From contig NC_090152.1 in NCBI RefSeq assembly GCF_017916325.1, positions 380,001 to 444,000 of the forward strand: a DNA stretch of 64,000 bases, written 5' to 3'. This DNA comes from Leishmania martiniquensis (Eukaryota; Euglenozoa; Kinetoplastea; Trypanosomatida; Trypanosomatidae). The notes below the pieces were generated by a model. That model ran no database searches. It was not told the DNA's origin and worked only from the letters and a program-made list of their open reading frames with translations. Shown here piece after piece: positions 42,783 through 51,790 of this stretch. Both the position numbers and the translations under genes were made by a program. Within the stretch, counting starts at the first letter, position 1; each line of letters opens with the position of its first letter.

Positions 42783-43330
42783 GGCTGCGGCAGACGTATC
42801 CGTCTCCAAGCAGCAGGTGGCACAGCTCGGTGAGGCCATGGGAAAGGTTTTCGAGCGCGTGCCACGAGAGAGTCTGTGTGGCTGCGAACCGAGGAGATGC
42901 AGAGGGCCTACAAGGAGCTCTGCCGCACCCACCCGCGCGCCGCGCTCTTCCTGAAGCTGGCGTGGCACTGCGCCGCACGAGCGGGCGACCTGGGGACACT
43001 CCTGACAAGGGATGTGCACATCTCCGCACTCTCGGAGAGCTCGCCGACGGCCTCAGTGAGTATCACGATCCGCTATGGAAAGGGTGCGAGGTTCCGCGGG
43101 CCCTATGCGATAGGGACGCGATTGCAGCGAGAGGACGCGGCCCTGCTGCTGAAGCTGGTGAGGAGCCGAGGCCCAACGCAGCGCCTGTTTGCGGACGTGA
43201 CGAGCCTCCGCGATCAGGTGCGAACAGTGCTGCGCCGCGTGAACCCTGCGGCGGCCCTCCCATCCATCCGGAAGGGCGCCGCAGGCTACCTGGCGGCAAG
43301 TACCCTGAGGAAGAAACCAGCTCCTGGCTG
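42783..43330 (+). pseudogene. Tyrosine recombinase (YR) fragment of TATE-like element
   Basis: The reading begins in one frame (SVSKQQVAQLGEAMGKVF, ERVPRES) and must shift by one base near 42875 to continue as WLRTEEMQRAYKELCRTHP. Box I is HCAARAGDLGTLLTRDV, with the catalytic Arg in the A-R-A-G-D context. The second landmark is LPSIRKGAAGYLAAS, equivalent to the 'H/S-x-R-x-G' region of DIRS recombinases. The remainder, including the second catalytic Arg region and the nucleophilic Tyr, is missing: the frame stops at 43329-43331 after RKKPAPG. It is therefore an inactive recombinase with a frameshift and a C-terminal truncation. Confidence 0.65.
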
Positions 43331-43882
43331 ACGATCGCGGACAGGACCGCAGCCACCTACGAGGATGGCACGTACGACGCCATCTGCTTCACGGACGCGT
43401 CGGCCGACGGGTGGGGAGCGGTGGTGCGGTACGCGAACGGCACCACCGACGCCCTGCAGCAGAGGTGGGTCACGGGCTTGCACCCGAAAGGTCGCGTCGG
43501 CGAAGGCTCGCCACGCACGCGGGTGCCGGACCCGCTGCCGAACGATGAATACTTCACCGCCAAGCACTCGGCGCACGCGGAGCCACGGGCCGCGATGCTG
43601 TGCCTGCAGTACCTGATGGCGCACGGGCTGGTCGCGAGAAGGGGCCCGATCATGCGCATGGCGGTGGTCACGGACCACTTTGCGATTGTGCGGGCGCAGC
43701 GGAAGCACAACGGCTTCGGTGGCATCGGCAGAGGGTACTGCCTGAACCGCCTGTACGCGTACACGACGGCCCTCTACTTTAACGAGCGCGTGCAGGTGGT
43801 GTTCTTTTACATCGCCGGCCAGGTGAACCCCGCGGATGAGCTATCACGCAATTTCGCCGACGGCGGTACGACACGGGGGTGA
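43318..43882 (+). pseudogene. DIRS-type RNase H fragment of TATE-like element
   Basis: In a third frame the sequence reads SSWLTIADRTAATYEDG, then YDAICFTDASADGWGAVVRY (first catalytic Asp), AEPRAAMLCLQYL (Glu), MAVVTDHFAIVRAQ (second Asp), and FFYIAGQVNPADELSRNFAD (final Asp with the DIRS/caulimovirus-type 'N-ADxLSR' ending). All four D-E-D-D residues of RNase H are present, and the module reads cleanly to a stop at 43880-43882. The upstream part of the same open frame (42830-43317) is the out-of-register shadow of the recombinase. The abrupt join suggests a deletion of intervening sequence. Confidence 0.68.
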
Positions 43883-44692
43883 CGCGGAGCGCTGCCGACG
43901 ACCTGGCGGTGCCTTTTCTGCGAAGCACGTACTCCCCGTTATGCGAGCAGGCGCGCGGATCGCCGCCCACGATTCTCGCAACGGGGCGGGTGGATGGGGG
44001 CGGCATGGCCCCCCCTCCCCACCCATGTTCGCCCACAACGGGGCCCCAGCACCCCTGATGGGGAGTTCTTTCCCCGGCCAGCGTTCCCTTACCGCGGCAA
44101 GGACAGCGGCTACCGGCGCGTCCACCAGGAAGGAGCGACTGCGGGGGTTGTGACAGAGAGCTGTGACGGGGCCGTTCTTCTCCGCAGCACGCACACGCCG
44201 CACTCAGCGGAGAGAACGCGGAACGGAGTACACTCCACACGATGGACAAGCACGACTACGGGGGACGAGGGCTGGTACTGGCCAGAAGTCTGCTTACAGG
44301 AGAAATGAGACCCGCGAGCGCAGCGAAGACGCGGCAACGTTTCTCCTCGTTGGCATCTCTTTGCACCTCGAGCCCGCTGATCTTCGTGAATGTCGGGGGA
44401 GAGCTGAACACGACGAAGAAAATGCGCCGACAGCGACGCCTGCGCCTACGCGCCTTGAAGCGCTCTCCACGAGTGGAAATGGTCACAACACGCGCTCTCA
44501 TCACCTCTTTCCTGTTCTTCTCGTTCGCTTCATGGCCGCGTCTAAACACGCTGACGTGCGCACACAACAGCTGGCACTCTCAGTGAGCTGTTGAACACAC
44601 TTGCACCCACCGTCGCACGTACGCACAGACACACACGCACACACTTTACCGGCGGCTCCACGCGTATTCAGGAGACAGAACGCGGTGGAGGC
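43883..44692. other. Spacer between TATE relic and BRR2-like gene
   Basis: About 800 bp. The first half is GC-rich and may include the 3' end of the mobile element. The second half contains a T/C-rich tract near 44500-44525 and an AG near 44570 that could be the trans-splice acceptor. No gene seen. Confidence 0.55.
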
Positions 44693-47600
44693 ATGTCTTT
44701 GGCGAATCGCACGGGGCGGCCCTCGTTTGCACCGCATTACGTGCCGCACTCTGACCTGACGAAGTCATACTATGAGCGTCTCTTGCTTGATGTCCGCCGC
44801 TACCTTCCGCCAGGCGTGGAGGATGACGTGGAGGAGATTGCCGACCAGGTGCTGAACATTGTATGCTCGACCGCATCGGGCCCATCCTCCTCAGCGGCGA
44901 TGCTGAGCGAGCAGCAGCAAAGTCTGGAGCGGCTGCTGGACACCCGCTTAAGTCGTGAGGCTCGCGATCGTTTTTTGCAGTATGGAAAGCTGATCACCGA
45001 CTACGTGGCCAGCGATGAGGCGGCGGTGGCTGTGGCCAACGGCACTAGTGGTCTTTCGGCGTCGTCCACCGGTGCTCTGGGGGTGCAGGACTTGGACTTC
45101 GCGGGCCCAAGCAGCAGCGACAGTGACAGCAGCGATGATGTGCGCGGTTACGCAGAAGAGCGACGTACTGTGGAGCTGCTGGCGGGAGGCGCGTCTGCCT
45201 CGGCGGCGGAGAGAAGAGAACGGCTCAAGAAACGAAAGGCGCTCATGAAGGCCGACCAGAATCTCATGCAGTACGCCTTCGCTGAAGAAGGCGGTATAGC
45301 TGACACAGTCGAGGAGGCAGAGGCGTGGGGGGCGTCCGCGTCGCTTGGTGGCGGTGAGGCAGCCCCGGGGGAGTTGCATGATGTGGAGGATGGGGAGGAC
45401 GGTGCGCTGGCGGCGGGGGCCGCGGAAGCGCCACGGATCTCGTTTGAAGAGGTCGCTTGCAACGCGCAGTTTCTCAAAGACGCCGTGCGACGTCTCTTCC
45501 CTGCACACAGCGCCGAAACCTGCCATGGACTAGCACAGCGGGTTCTGGGCTTTCTGAGCGAGAGGGAGGAGGATGACTTCACCCTTGAGACGCAGCTCAC
45601 TACATGTCTGGGAGGCTACGAGGATGAGGCTGTGATGGACTGGATCGGCGACGTGGTGCAATCGCGCTGGAGTGTCGTGTACGGGCTGCGTTACGCCCAA
45701 TGCACCGCGCAGAAGGAGCGCAACGCCGTCATGGATGACATGCAGCGACACGCCCTCGACGACCCGCGGGTGGAGTACCTGTATCAGAACATCACCGGCA
45801 AGGAGGTTGATCCCTTGAATTTAGAGCAACTACAGCAACGCCGCGAGTACGCTGCTGTGGACAGCAGCGAGGAGGCTGCCACGACGCTGGCGTCGACCGC
45901 ACCGCGACAGCCCCTGCTGCGACGAGTGGATCTTCAGGCCTGTGCCTTTCACGACGAGCGAGCGCCGCACCTGCACGTGCGCGCCACGGTGCCGCAAGGC
46001 ACGCAGCGGCTGACCTACGAAACCCATGATGAGGTCCTCCTTCCGCCCTCCTTGTCGGCGAACACGTCGACGGCCCCACTCATCCAGGTCGCCGCGTCTT
46101 TCCCTGGCTGGGCGGTTCCAGTGTTTGCAGGGGTGACAGAGCTTAACGCCATGCAGTCGAAAGTGTACGACTGCGCCTTCCATTCGGACGAGAACGTGCT
46201 GGTGAGCGCGCCGACCGGGGCAGGTAAAACGAACGTGGCGATGATGGCGATGCTGCGCGCCATCGCAGCAGCTCGAAACCCGATGACCCGTGTGATTGAT
46301 GGCCACAGCCTGAAGATGGTGTACGTGGCCCCTATGAAGGCGCTCGTGCAGGAGGTGGTGCGCACCTTCTCGAAGCGACTGGAGCCGCTCGGCCTCACGG
46401 TGGCTGAGCTGTCCGGTGACGCGGGCATGACGCAGCACCAAATGGCCACGACGCAGCTGATCGTGACGACGCCGGAGAAGTGGGACATCGTCACGCGGAA
46501 GTCTGTCGAGCTTGGCGTGGCGTCGCTGCTGAAGTTGCTCATTATCGATGAGGTGCACCTCCTCCACAACGAACGCGGCCCGGTCTTGGAGGCGATTGTG
46601 GCGCGCACGATGCTGCAGCAGCAGCTCCGCGGCGAGGGTGGCATTCGATTGGTGGGGCTCAGCGCTACCCTTCCAAACTACGCGGACGTTGCAGCCTTCT
46701 TGCAGGTCAACCGGCAGCGTGGGCTCTTCGTCTTTGACAGCAGCTACCGCCCCATCCCGCTGGAGCAGACCTACTGCGCCGTCAAGAAGATGAAGGGAGT
46801 GGCGCAGAGTGCCGTCATGAACGTTGTGACCTACGACAAGGTGCTGCAGACGGTTCAGGCTGAGGAGCAGGCGATGATTTTTGTGCACTCACGGCAGGAG
46901 ACCGAGCACACGGCGCGCTACCTGCAGAGGCGCGCTGCCGAGGAGCGCCGCGGCTACTACTTTGTGCGCCCCGACAGCGACAACCACAAGGCGCTCGTAG
47001 AGGCAAGCAGCGGGGCCGGAGGTGCCGTGCTGCGCCGCAGTCTGCAGCAGCTGTTACCGGACGGCTTCGGCATCCACCACGCCGGTCTCAGTCGGGACGA
47101 GCGCAGCACGGTAGAGCAGCTCTTTGCGGACCGCCACATTAAGGTGCTCGTGTGCACGTCGACACTCGCCTGGGGTGTGAACCTACCAGCAAACCGCGTC
47201 ATCATCAAGGGCACCCGCGTCTTCAACGGCGCCAAGGGGCAGTCGGAGCTGCTGAGTGCGCTGGATGTGCTGCAGATGTTTGGGCGCGCCGGTCGCGTGG
47301 GTTACGGTGCGGCCTTGGGCAGGGCCACCATCATCACGTCTCCCGACGATCTCCACTACTACCTCAGCGTGCTAAACCAGCAACTCCCAATCGAGTCACA
47401 GATGATGCGGCGGGTCGTTGATATGCTCAACGCCGAGGTCACACTGGGACACGTGGAGACGGTCGAAGAGGGCGTGCAGTGGCTCCAGCGATCTTACCTA
47501 TACGTGCGGATGCGGCAGGTACCCGAGGTGTACGGCATCCGCGCCAGCGCCAGTGATCCGCTGCTGCTGCACCACCTCGCCAACATAGTCCACACAGCAT

Positions 47601-50600
47601 TTGAGGAGCTGAAGCAAGCGAAGATGGTCGAGTACGATGCTCGAACCAGGAAGGTAGCGGGCACCGCATATGGGCGTATCGCCTCCTACTGCTACATCAC
47701 AGCGACATCCATGGCCACCTACCTGAGGCTGATGAGCAACGCCATGCAGGATGTGGAGCTGTTCCGCGTCTTTGCGTCCTCTAGCGAATTTGCCAACATC
47801 GGCGTGCGGGCGGAGGAGCAGGCGCAGCTCAAGGAGCTCCTGGAGTGCGCGCCGGTGGCGGTTCGGGAGTCGCGCTACACGCCGCTAGCCAAGATCAATA
47901 TCCTTCTTCAGTGCTACATCAGTCAGAAAGGCCTGGAAGGGCTGCCGCTGATGAGCGAGATGGTGTATGTGAAAGACTCTGCGCAGCGTATCCTACGAGC
48001 GCTGTATGAGATCTGCCTCGTTCGCGAGTACGGTCGCACGGCGCGGCAGTTTCTAGAGCTGTACTTAATGACGGTGCACCGCCAGTGGACTGTGCAGTCA
48101 CCGCTGCGGCAGGTGCGTGGCTGCTTGCCGGCAAAGCACTTCGACGCCATCCTGCCCGCGCTGGAGCGCGTGCGCGTGCCGTGGGAGGAGATGCGGCGCT
48201 GGAGCGTAGAGGACCTCGCCGAAAAGCTCAGTGACGACCGGCGCGCTCAGTCCGCGTACGAGGCGATTCATATTGTGCCGCACTACGCCGTCGACGCAGC
48301 CGTGCGACCGTTGACGCGCGGAATGCTGTACGTGGACATCGACATCCTGCCTGACTTCGACTACGTCGAATCTCTGCATGGCCTGTCGGTGTGTGAGGTG
48401 CTGCTGATGATAGAGCACACCAATGGCCGCCTGCTGCACCACGAGTCCATTCCGATACCCTTGGCAAATGTGCAGGAGAAGTCGACCTACGCTTGCCCGC
48501 CGGTGGTGGTGCCGATGGTGGAGCCAGCGCCAACGCACCTGTTCGTGCGTGTGACTTCCCCGCACTGGCTGGCCGCCACAGCTTCTACCTCGGTGTGCTT
48601 GCTGAACACGCTGCTGCCGCCAGTGGCGGCGCCGCTGCGCGAGGTGGATCAGCGGCCGCCGTCGCAGGACGCGAACATCACGTCTGTGGCCGAGCGCCTT
48701 TCACCTTTTCAGCTCCACACCGTGGGCGAGCTGCTCTTTCCATTCCAGGACTTCACGGCGCTGCAGTCAGACCTCATCGATCCCATCTTTCTCGACCACC
48801 CGCACAACCTTCTCGTCGGTGTCCCGCCGGGTGGCGGTAAGACAGTCATCGCGGAGCTCTTTGTGCTGCAGTTTTTGCTGGAGGAGTCACTGAAGGAGAC
48901 GGAGCGGACAGCCGTGGCGCAGCAGCAAGAGGGAGAGGGGGAGTCGGGCACCCGCTCGCAGCAGCAGCTGCTGCCTGGCAAGCTTCTCTACCTCACCAGC
49001 AACCCTGACGTCGTGCACCGACGTGCGCTGGATTGGCGCTACAAGTTTGATGAGGTGCTGAAGCAGCGCGTCGTGGAGCTCACTGGTCGCAGCAACCGCA
49101 ACGCGAACGCGGATGCCTACTGCACTGGTGCGGTACACAGTGCAGCCGAGTTGGGCTCCGCCACCATCTTGCTCGCCACCGGCGAGGACCTTCTTCGCCT
49201 TGTGCGTCGCGGTGACCCGGTGCTCGCCGGTGTAACGCATATTATCATCGATCATCTGCACCTCCTGCGGGCCCCTGAGGGGCAGGCGATGGAGGAATGC
49301 ATGGCTCGGCTGAACAGTGAGCCGTTCCTTGTGAGGCGCGGTGCAGGACGCGCGCGTGTGCTTGGGCTGACGTACCCACTCATCAGCACGGCGGAGCTTG
49401 GCCGCTGGCTGAAGGTGTCGGTGAGTCACCAGTACAACTATGGCGCCTCCTACCGGCAGCTGCGAGTGCGCATGGTCGGCATGGAGTCGCCTGGCCCCCG
49501 AAGCCGCTACGAAAGCGGTGTTATCGCAGCGCTGAAGCTACTGCGCCGGAGCTCGTACGCCGCAGTTCCAACAGTGATCTTCGTCCCAACCGGGCGCCAG
49601 TCGCGAGAGGTGGCACAGCGCATACTTTTGCGGTGCCGGGACAGCTTTATTCCTGAAGCTACCGAGCACGCTACCGATGACGCACGGCTCGCTGTCTTCC
49701 TGGCGGCTGGTGTTGCCTACATGCACCAAGGTACCAGTGAACTGGACGCGCTAGCGATACAGGAGCTCGTTGAAGCGCCAGCCGTCTGTCCCAATACGCA
49801 GGCGTTGCTGCCGTTGCGTCTTGTCTGTGCCTTTGACTCAGCCTGGCGGTTGCCGGCGGCTCTCTTCACGAACGCCATCGTGTGCTGCGGGGAGCGGCTG
49901 ACCGCCTTCGAGAACGAGGATGGCGTTCGTGGCATGCGTTATCAGGACTGCTCCGCTGTGGAGCTGATGCAGATGGCCTCGCGCGCCATTAACGAGGCGG
50001 TGCTCTGCGTTCGCACGCCGCGGGTGTGGGTTTGGGGTAAGCTACTAAACGAGCCGCTGCCGCTGGAGTCGAGCCTGCGATACGCAGATGACTTCCGCGA
50101 CACGGTGAATACGGCGATTGCGGAGGGGCGGGCGCGCAACCGCGTTGACGTGCTGCGTGTGCTCTCCTCGCACTACTTCCTCTACCACGTGAAGTCTAAC
50201 TTACACTTCTACGGCGTGCCGACTGCGGCGGATGTGTCCCTCTACGCCTCCAGCTTCGCCTCGCACGTGGTGACCTCGCTGAAAGAGCTGAGGTGCGTCG
50301 ACGAGCTGCGAGCGTGGCGGTGTGGCGCGGACGGCGACGGTGGAGGCAACGGCAGCAACGCAGAGCTTGAGGGGGAAGAGGAGGATGAGGACCCGCACGC
50401 CCCTCTGCGACCTACGCCGCGCGGCATGGCGCTCGCTTACCATTGCATCTCGGTCAGCACCGCAGAGGATCTAATCCGCGTCCTTCCGGGCTCCCTCCAG
50501 GCCGAGAAAAAAGCTGCGCTCTACGACTCCACAGCGTACCTTTGGCGGATCCTAGCCCACCATTCTGTGGAGCTCACTCCCGCGCACCTCGGCGACGCCG

Positions 50601-51790
50601 CCCGGGTGATGGAGGCGACGGAGTACCGGGCGCTGCACGCCATTGCGCGCGCTTTGCCAGAGCCTCTTGGCGTGCGCTACATCGACTTGGACTTCGGCGC
50701 CACAGGGACGAAGGTCTACCTGCTTGTGCTCGCGTACTGCAGTCGACTCTTCCCTGCTACCTACTTCCAAGCTAACGCCGCCGCTTTGTCGGCTGAGGAG
50801 AACGCCGCAGCGGCGGCCGCCTTCGACGCACACTTTGGCCACAGCCTCTACCACGCCGCCGTGCCGGCCGCGACGCGCGACGCGCTTTGTGACGCCGTTC
50901 CAGATGACATAGCTCAGCGCCTCGTGCAAGATGCGCGCTTCGTTCTCCCAGAAGTGCGCCGCGTCGCGAGTGCGGTAGTGGAGCTGCTGGACGGCGACAC
51001 GCAGGCGTGGGCGGTGACTCGTCTGATTCGGCTAGTTGCGTGCCTGCATCAGCAGGGGTGGGACGACGAGCCTCCGGTGGCGCTGCTGCCGTGCTGGCGC
51101 GCGTCGAGATGGGCGTCTGATGCCGCCCGGAAGGCTATTCGAAGCAGTTGCACGCTGCATGACTTGCAGACGAGACCGGCGGAAGCTTTGTCAAAGCTGG
51201 AGCCCGCTCTGTACAGTGTCGTGACCACTGACGACGCTGCGCTTGTAGTGCCGCGCGTGGTTGCCTCTGCGGAGCAGGAGGCTGCGGAAGTCCCGCAGGT
51301 GCTGACGATGAGCGCAAAGGGGCGCATCGAAGAGATGGATGGCGTGCTAGCCATGGTGGTACACGTCACTGCGCAGCTCCGTTGGGGCGCGCCGAAGACG
51401 CTGAAGTTACACGGCGGCAGTGACGACGTGGATCGCACACCACAGGGGGGCATCACCGGCCTTGCAGGGGATGCCGCGCCGGCGTCGCAGTGGTGGGTGC
51501 GGTGCCTCGTCTCGCATCGGTCGTCAGCTGCTGCAGCAGCTGAGGCGTCAGCGGGCACTCGGCAGCTGGCCCTGCGTGTTAGCGCGGCAGCGAGCGTCAC
51601 GGGCGCAGAGGGGACGCCTCTTTTTGAGGTTTCCACAGAACTCTTCGTCTCCCTGGCGCGGTTGGAGGCGGAAGACCTGGACGCTGTGGAGATGCTCGCG
51701 GTCCTGACGAGCATGGCCTACAGCGGAGTCGAGGCTACAGCTATGGTGCAATTCGAAGCTGGCGAAGACGAGGATGGAGGGCACGCATGA
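44693..51790 (+). CDS. BRR2: BRR2-like U5 snRNP helicase (double Ski2-like cassette)
   Basis: The protein has 2365 residues from the ATG at 44693 (MSLANRTGRPSFAPHYVPHSD); the upstream extension starts only at a TTG. A roughly 480-residue N-terminal region contains acidic Ser/Asp stretches and PWI-like helices. The first cassette has APTGAGKTNVAMMAML (P-loop at about 505-513), DEVHLLHNERGPVLEAIVART (about 619), SATLPNY, TSTLAWGVNLPA and QMFGRAGRVGYG, followed by winged-helix and Sec63-like domains. The second cassette retains VGVPPGGGKTVIAELF (about 1376), but its DExH box reads DHLHLL (about 1520) and later motifs are eroded. A second Sec63-like region follows. This active/inactive pairing and the length fit Brr2, which unwinds U4/U6, better than the shorter Slh1/ASCC3 paralogue, though ASCC3 is not fully excluded. 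Confidence 0.88.
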   Translation: MSLANRTGRPSFAPHYVPHSDLTKSYYERLLLDVRRYLPPGVEDDVEEIADQVLNIVCSTASGPSSSAAMLSEQQQSLERLLDTRLSREARDRFLQYGKLITDYVASDEAAVAVANGTSGLSASSTGALGVQDLDFAGPSSSDSDSSDDVRGYAEERRTVELLAGGASASAAERRERLKKRKALMKADQNLMQYAFAEEGGIADTVEEAEAWGASASLGGGEAAPGELHDVEDGEDGALAAGAAEAPRISFEEVACNAQFLKDAVRRLFPAHSAETCHGLAQRVLGFLSEREEDDFTLETQLTTCLGGYEDEAVMDWIGDVVQSRWSVVYGLRYAQCTAQKERNAVMDDMQRHALDDPRVEYLYQNITGKEVDPLNLEQLQQRREYAAVDSSEEAATTLASTAPRQPLLRRVDLQACAFHDERAPHLHVRATVPQGTQRLTYETHDEVLLPPSLSANTSTAPLIQVAASFPGWAVPVFAGVTELNAMQSKVYDCAFHSDENVLVSAPTGAGKTNVAMMAMLRAIAAARNPMTRVIDGHSLKMVYVAPMKALVQEVVRTFSKRLEPLGLTVAELSGDAGMTQHQMATTQLIVTTPEKWDIVTRKSVELGVASLLKLLIIDEVHLLHNERGPVLEAIVARTMLQQQLRGEGGIRLVGLSATLPNYADVAAFLQVNRQRGLFVFDSSYRPIPLEQTYCAVKKMKGVAQSAVMNVVTYDKVLQTVQAEEQAMIFVHSRQETEHTARYLQRRAAEERRGYYFVRPDSDNHKALVEASSGAGGAVLRRSLQQLLPDGFGIHHAGLSRDERSTVEQLFADRHIKVLVCTSTLAWGVNLPANRVIIKGTRVFNGAKGQSELLSALDVLQMFGRAGRVGYGAALGRATIITSPDDLHYYLSVLNQQLPIESQMMRRVVDMLNAEVTLGHVETVEEGVQWLQRSYLYVRMRQVPEVYGIRASASDPLLLHHLANIVHTAFEELKQAKMVEYDARTRKVAGTAYGRIASYCYITATSMATYLRLMSNAMQDVELFRVFASSSEFANIGVRAEEQAQLKELLECAPVAVRESRYTPLAKINILLQCYISQKGLEGLPLMSEMVYVKDSAQRILRALYEICLVREYGRTARQFLELYLMTVHRQWTVQSPLRQVRGCLPAKHFDAILPALERVRVPWEEMRRWSVEDLAEKLSDDRRAQSAYEAIHIVPHYAVDAAVRPLTRGMLYVDIDILPDFDYVESLHGLSVCEVLLMIEHTNGRLLHHESIPIPLANVQEKSTYACPPVVVPMVEPAPTHLFVRVTSPHWLAATASTSVCLLNTLLPPVAAPLREVDQRPPSQDANITSVAERLSPFQLHTVGELLFPFQDFTALQSDLIDPIFLDHPHNLLVGVPPGGGKTVIAELFVLQFLLEESLKETERTAVAQQQEGEGESGTRSQQQLLPGKLLYLTSNPDVVHRRALDWRYKFDEVLKQRVVELTGRSNRNANADAYCTGAVHSAAELGSATILLATGEDLLRLVRRGDPVLAGVTHIIIDHLHLLRAPEGQAMEECMARLNSEPFLVRRGAGRARVLGLTYPLISTAELGRWLKVSVSHQYNYGASYRQLRVRMVGMESPGPRSRYESGVIAALKLLRRSSYAAVPTVIFVPTGRQSREVAQRILLRCRDSFIPEATEHATDDARLAVFLAAGVAYMHQGTSELDALAIQELVEAPAVCPNTQALLPLRLVCAFDSAWRLPAALFTNAIVCCGERLTAFENEDGVRGMRYQDCSAVELMQMASRAINEAVLCVRTPRVWVWGKLLNEPLPLESSLRYADDFRDTVNTAIAEGRARNRVDVLRVLSSHYFLYHVKSNLHFYGVPTAADVSLYASSFASHVVTSLKELRCVDELRAWRCGADGDGGGNGSNAELEGEEEDEDPHAPLRPTPRGMALAYHCISVSTAEDLIRVLPGSLQAEKKAALYDSTAYLWRILAHHSVELTPAHLGDAARVMEATEYRALHAIARALPEPLGVRYIDLDFGATGTKVYLLVLAYCSRLFPATYFQANAAALSAEENAAAAAAFDAHFGHSLYHAAVPAATRDALCDAVPDDIAQRLVQDARFVLPEVRRVASAVVELLDGDTQAWAVTRLIRLVACLHQQGWDDEPPVALLPCWRASRWASDAARKAIRSSCTLHDLQTRPAEALSKLEPALYSVVTTDDAALVVPRVVASAEQEAAEVPQVLTMSAKGRIEEMDGVLAMVVHVTAQLRWGAPKTLKLHGGSDDVDRTPQGGITGLAGDAAPASQWWVRCLVSHRSSAAAAAEASAGTRQLALRVSAAASVTGAEGTPLFEVSTELFVSLARLEAEDLDAVEMLAVLTSMAYSGVEATAMVQFEAGEDEDGGHA

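Larger units (their letters stand above)
42110..43900 (+). mobile_element. Decayed TATE/DIRS-like tyrosine-recombinase retroelement
   Basis: GC-rich DNA between two ordinary genes. It contains a tyrosine-recombinase fragment and directly after it a DIRS-type RNase H, in three successive frames. TATEs are DIRS-like elements known from Leishmania (Viannia) and related trypanosomatids, usually at telomeres. Neither boundary is defined: the YR and RH parts fix about 42.78-43.88 kb, and the left limit at 42.1 kb is a guess from composition. No terminal repeats were identified. No reverse transcriptase is visible. Confidence 0.62.

Noticed and set aside
42561..43029. Minus-strand frames across the mobile element
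   Set aside because: The recognisable recombinase and RNase H peptides are on the plus strand, so these are shadows.
45830..46888. 352-codon minus-strand frame
   Set aside because: Antisense to the first helicase cassette of the BRR2-like gene; His/Arg/Leu-rich, typical of a complementary frame in GC-rich coding DNA.
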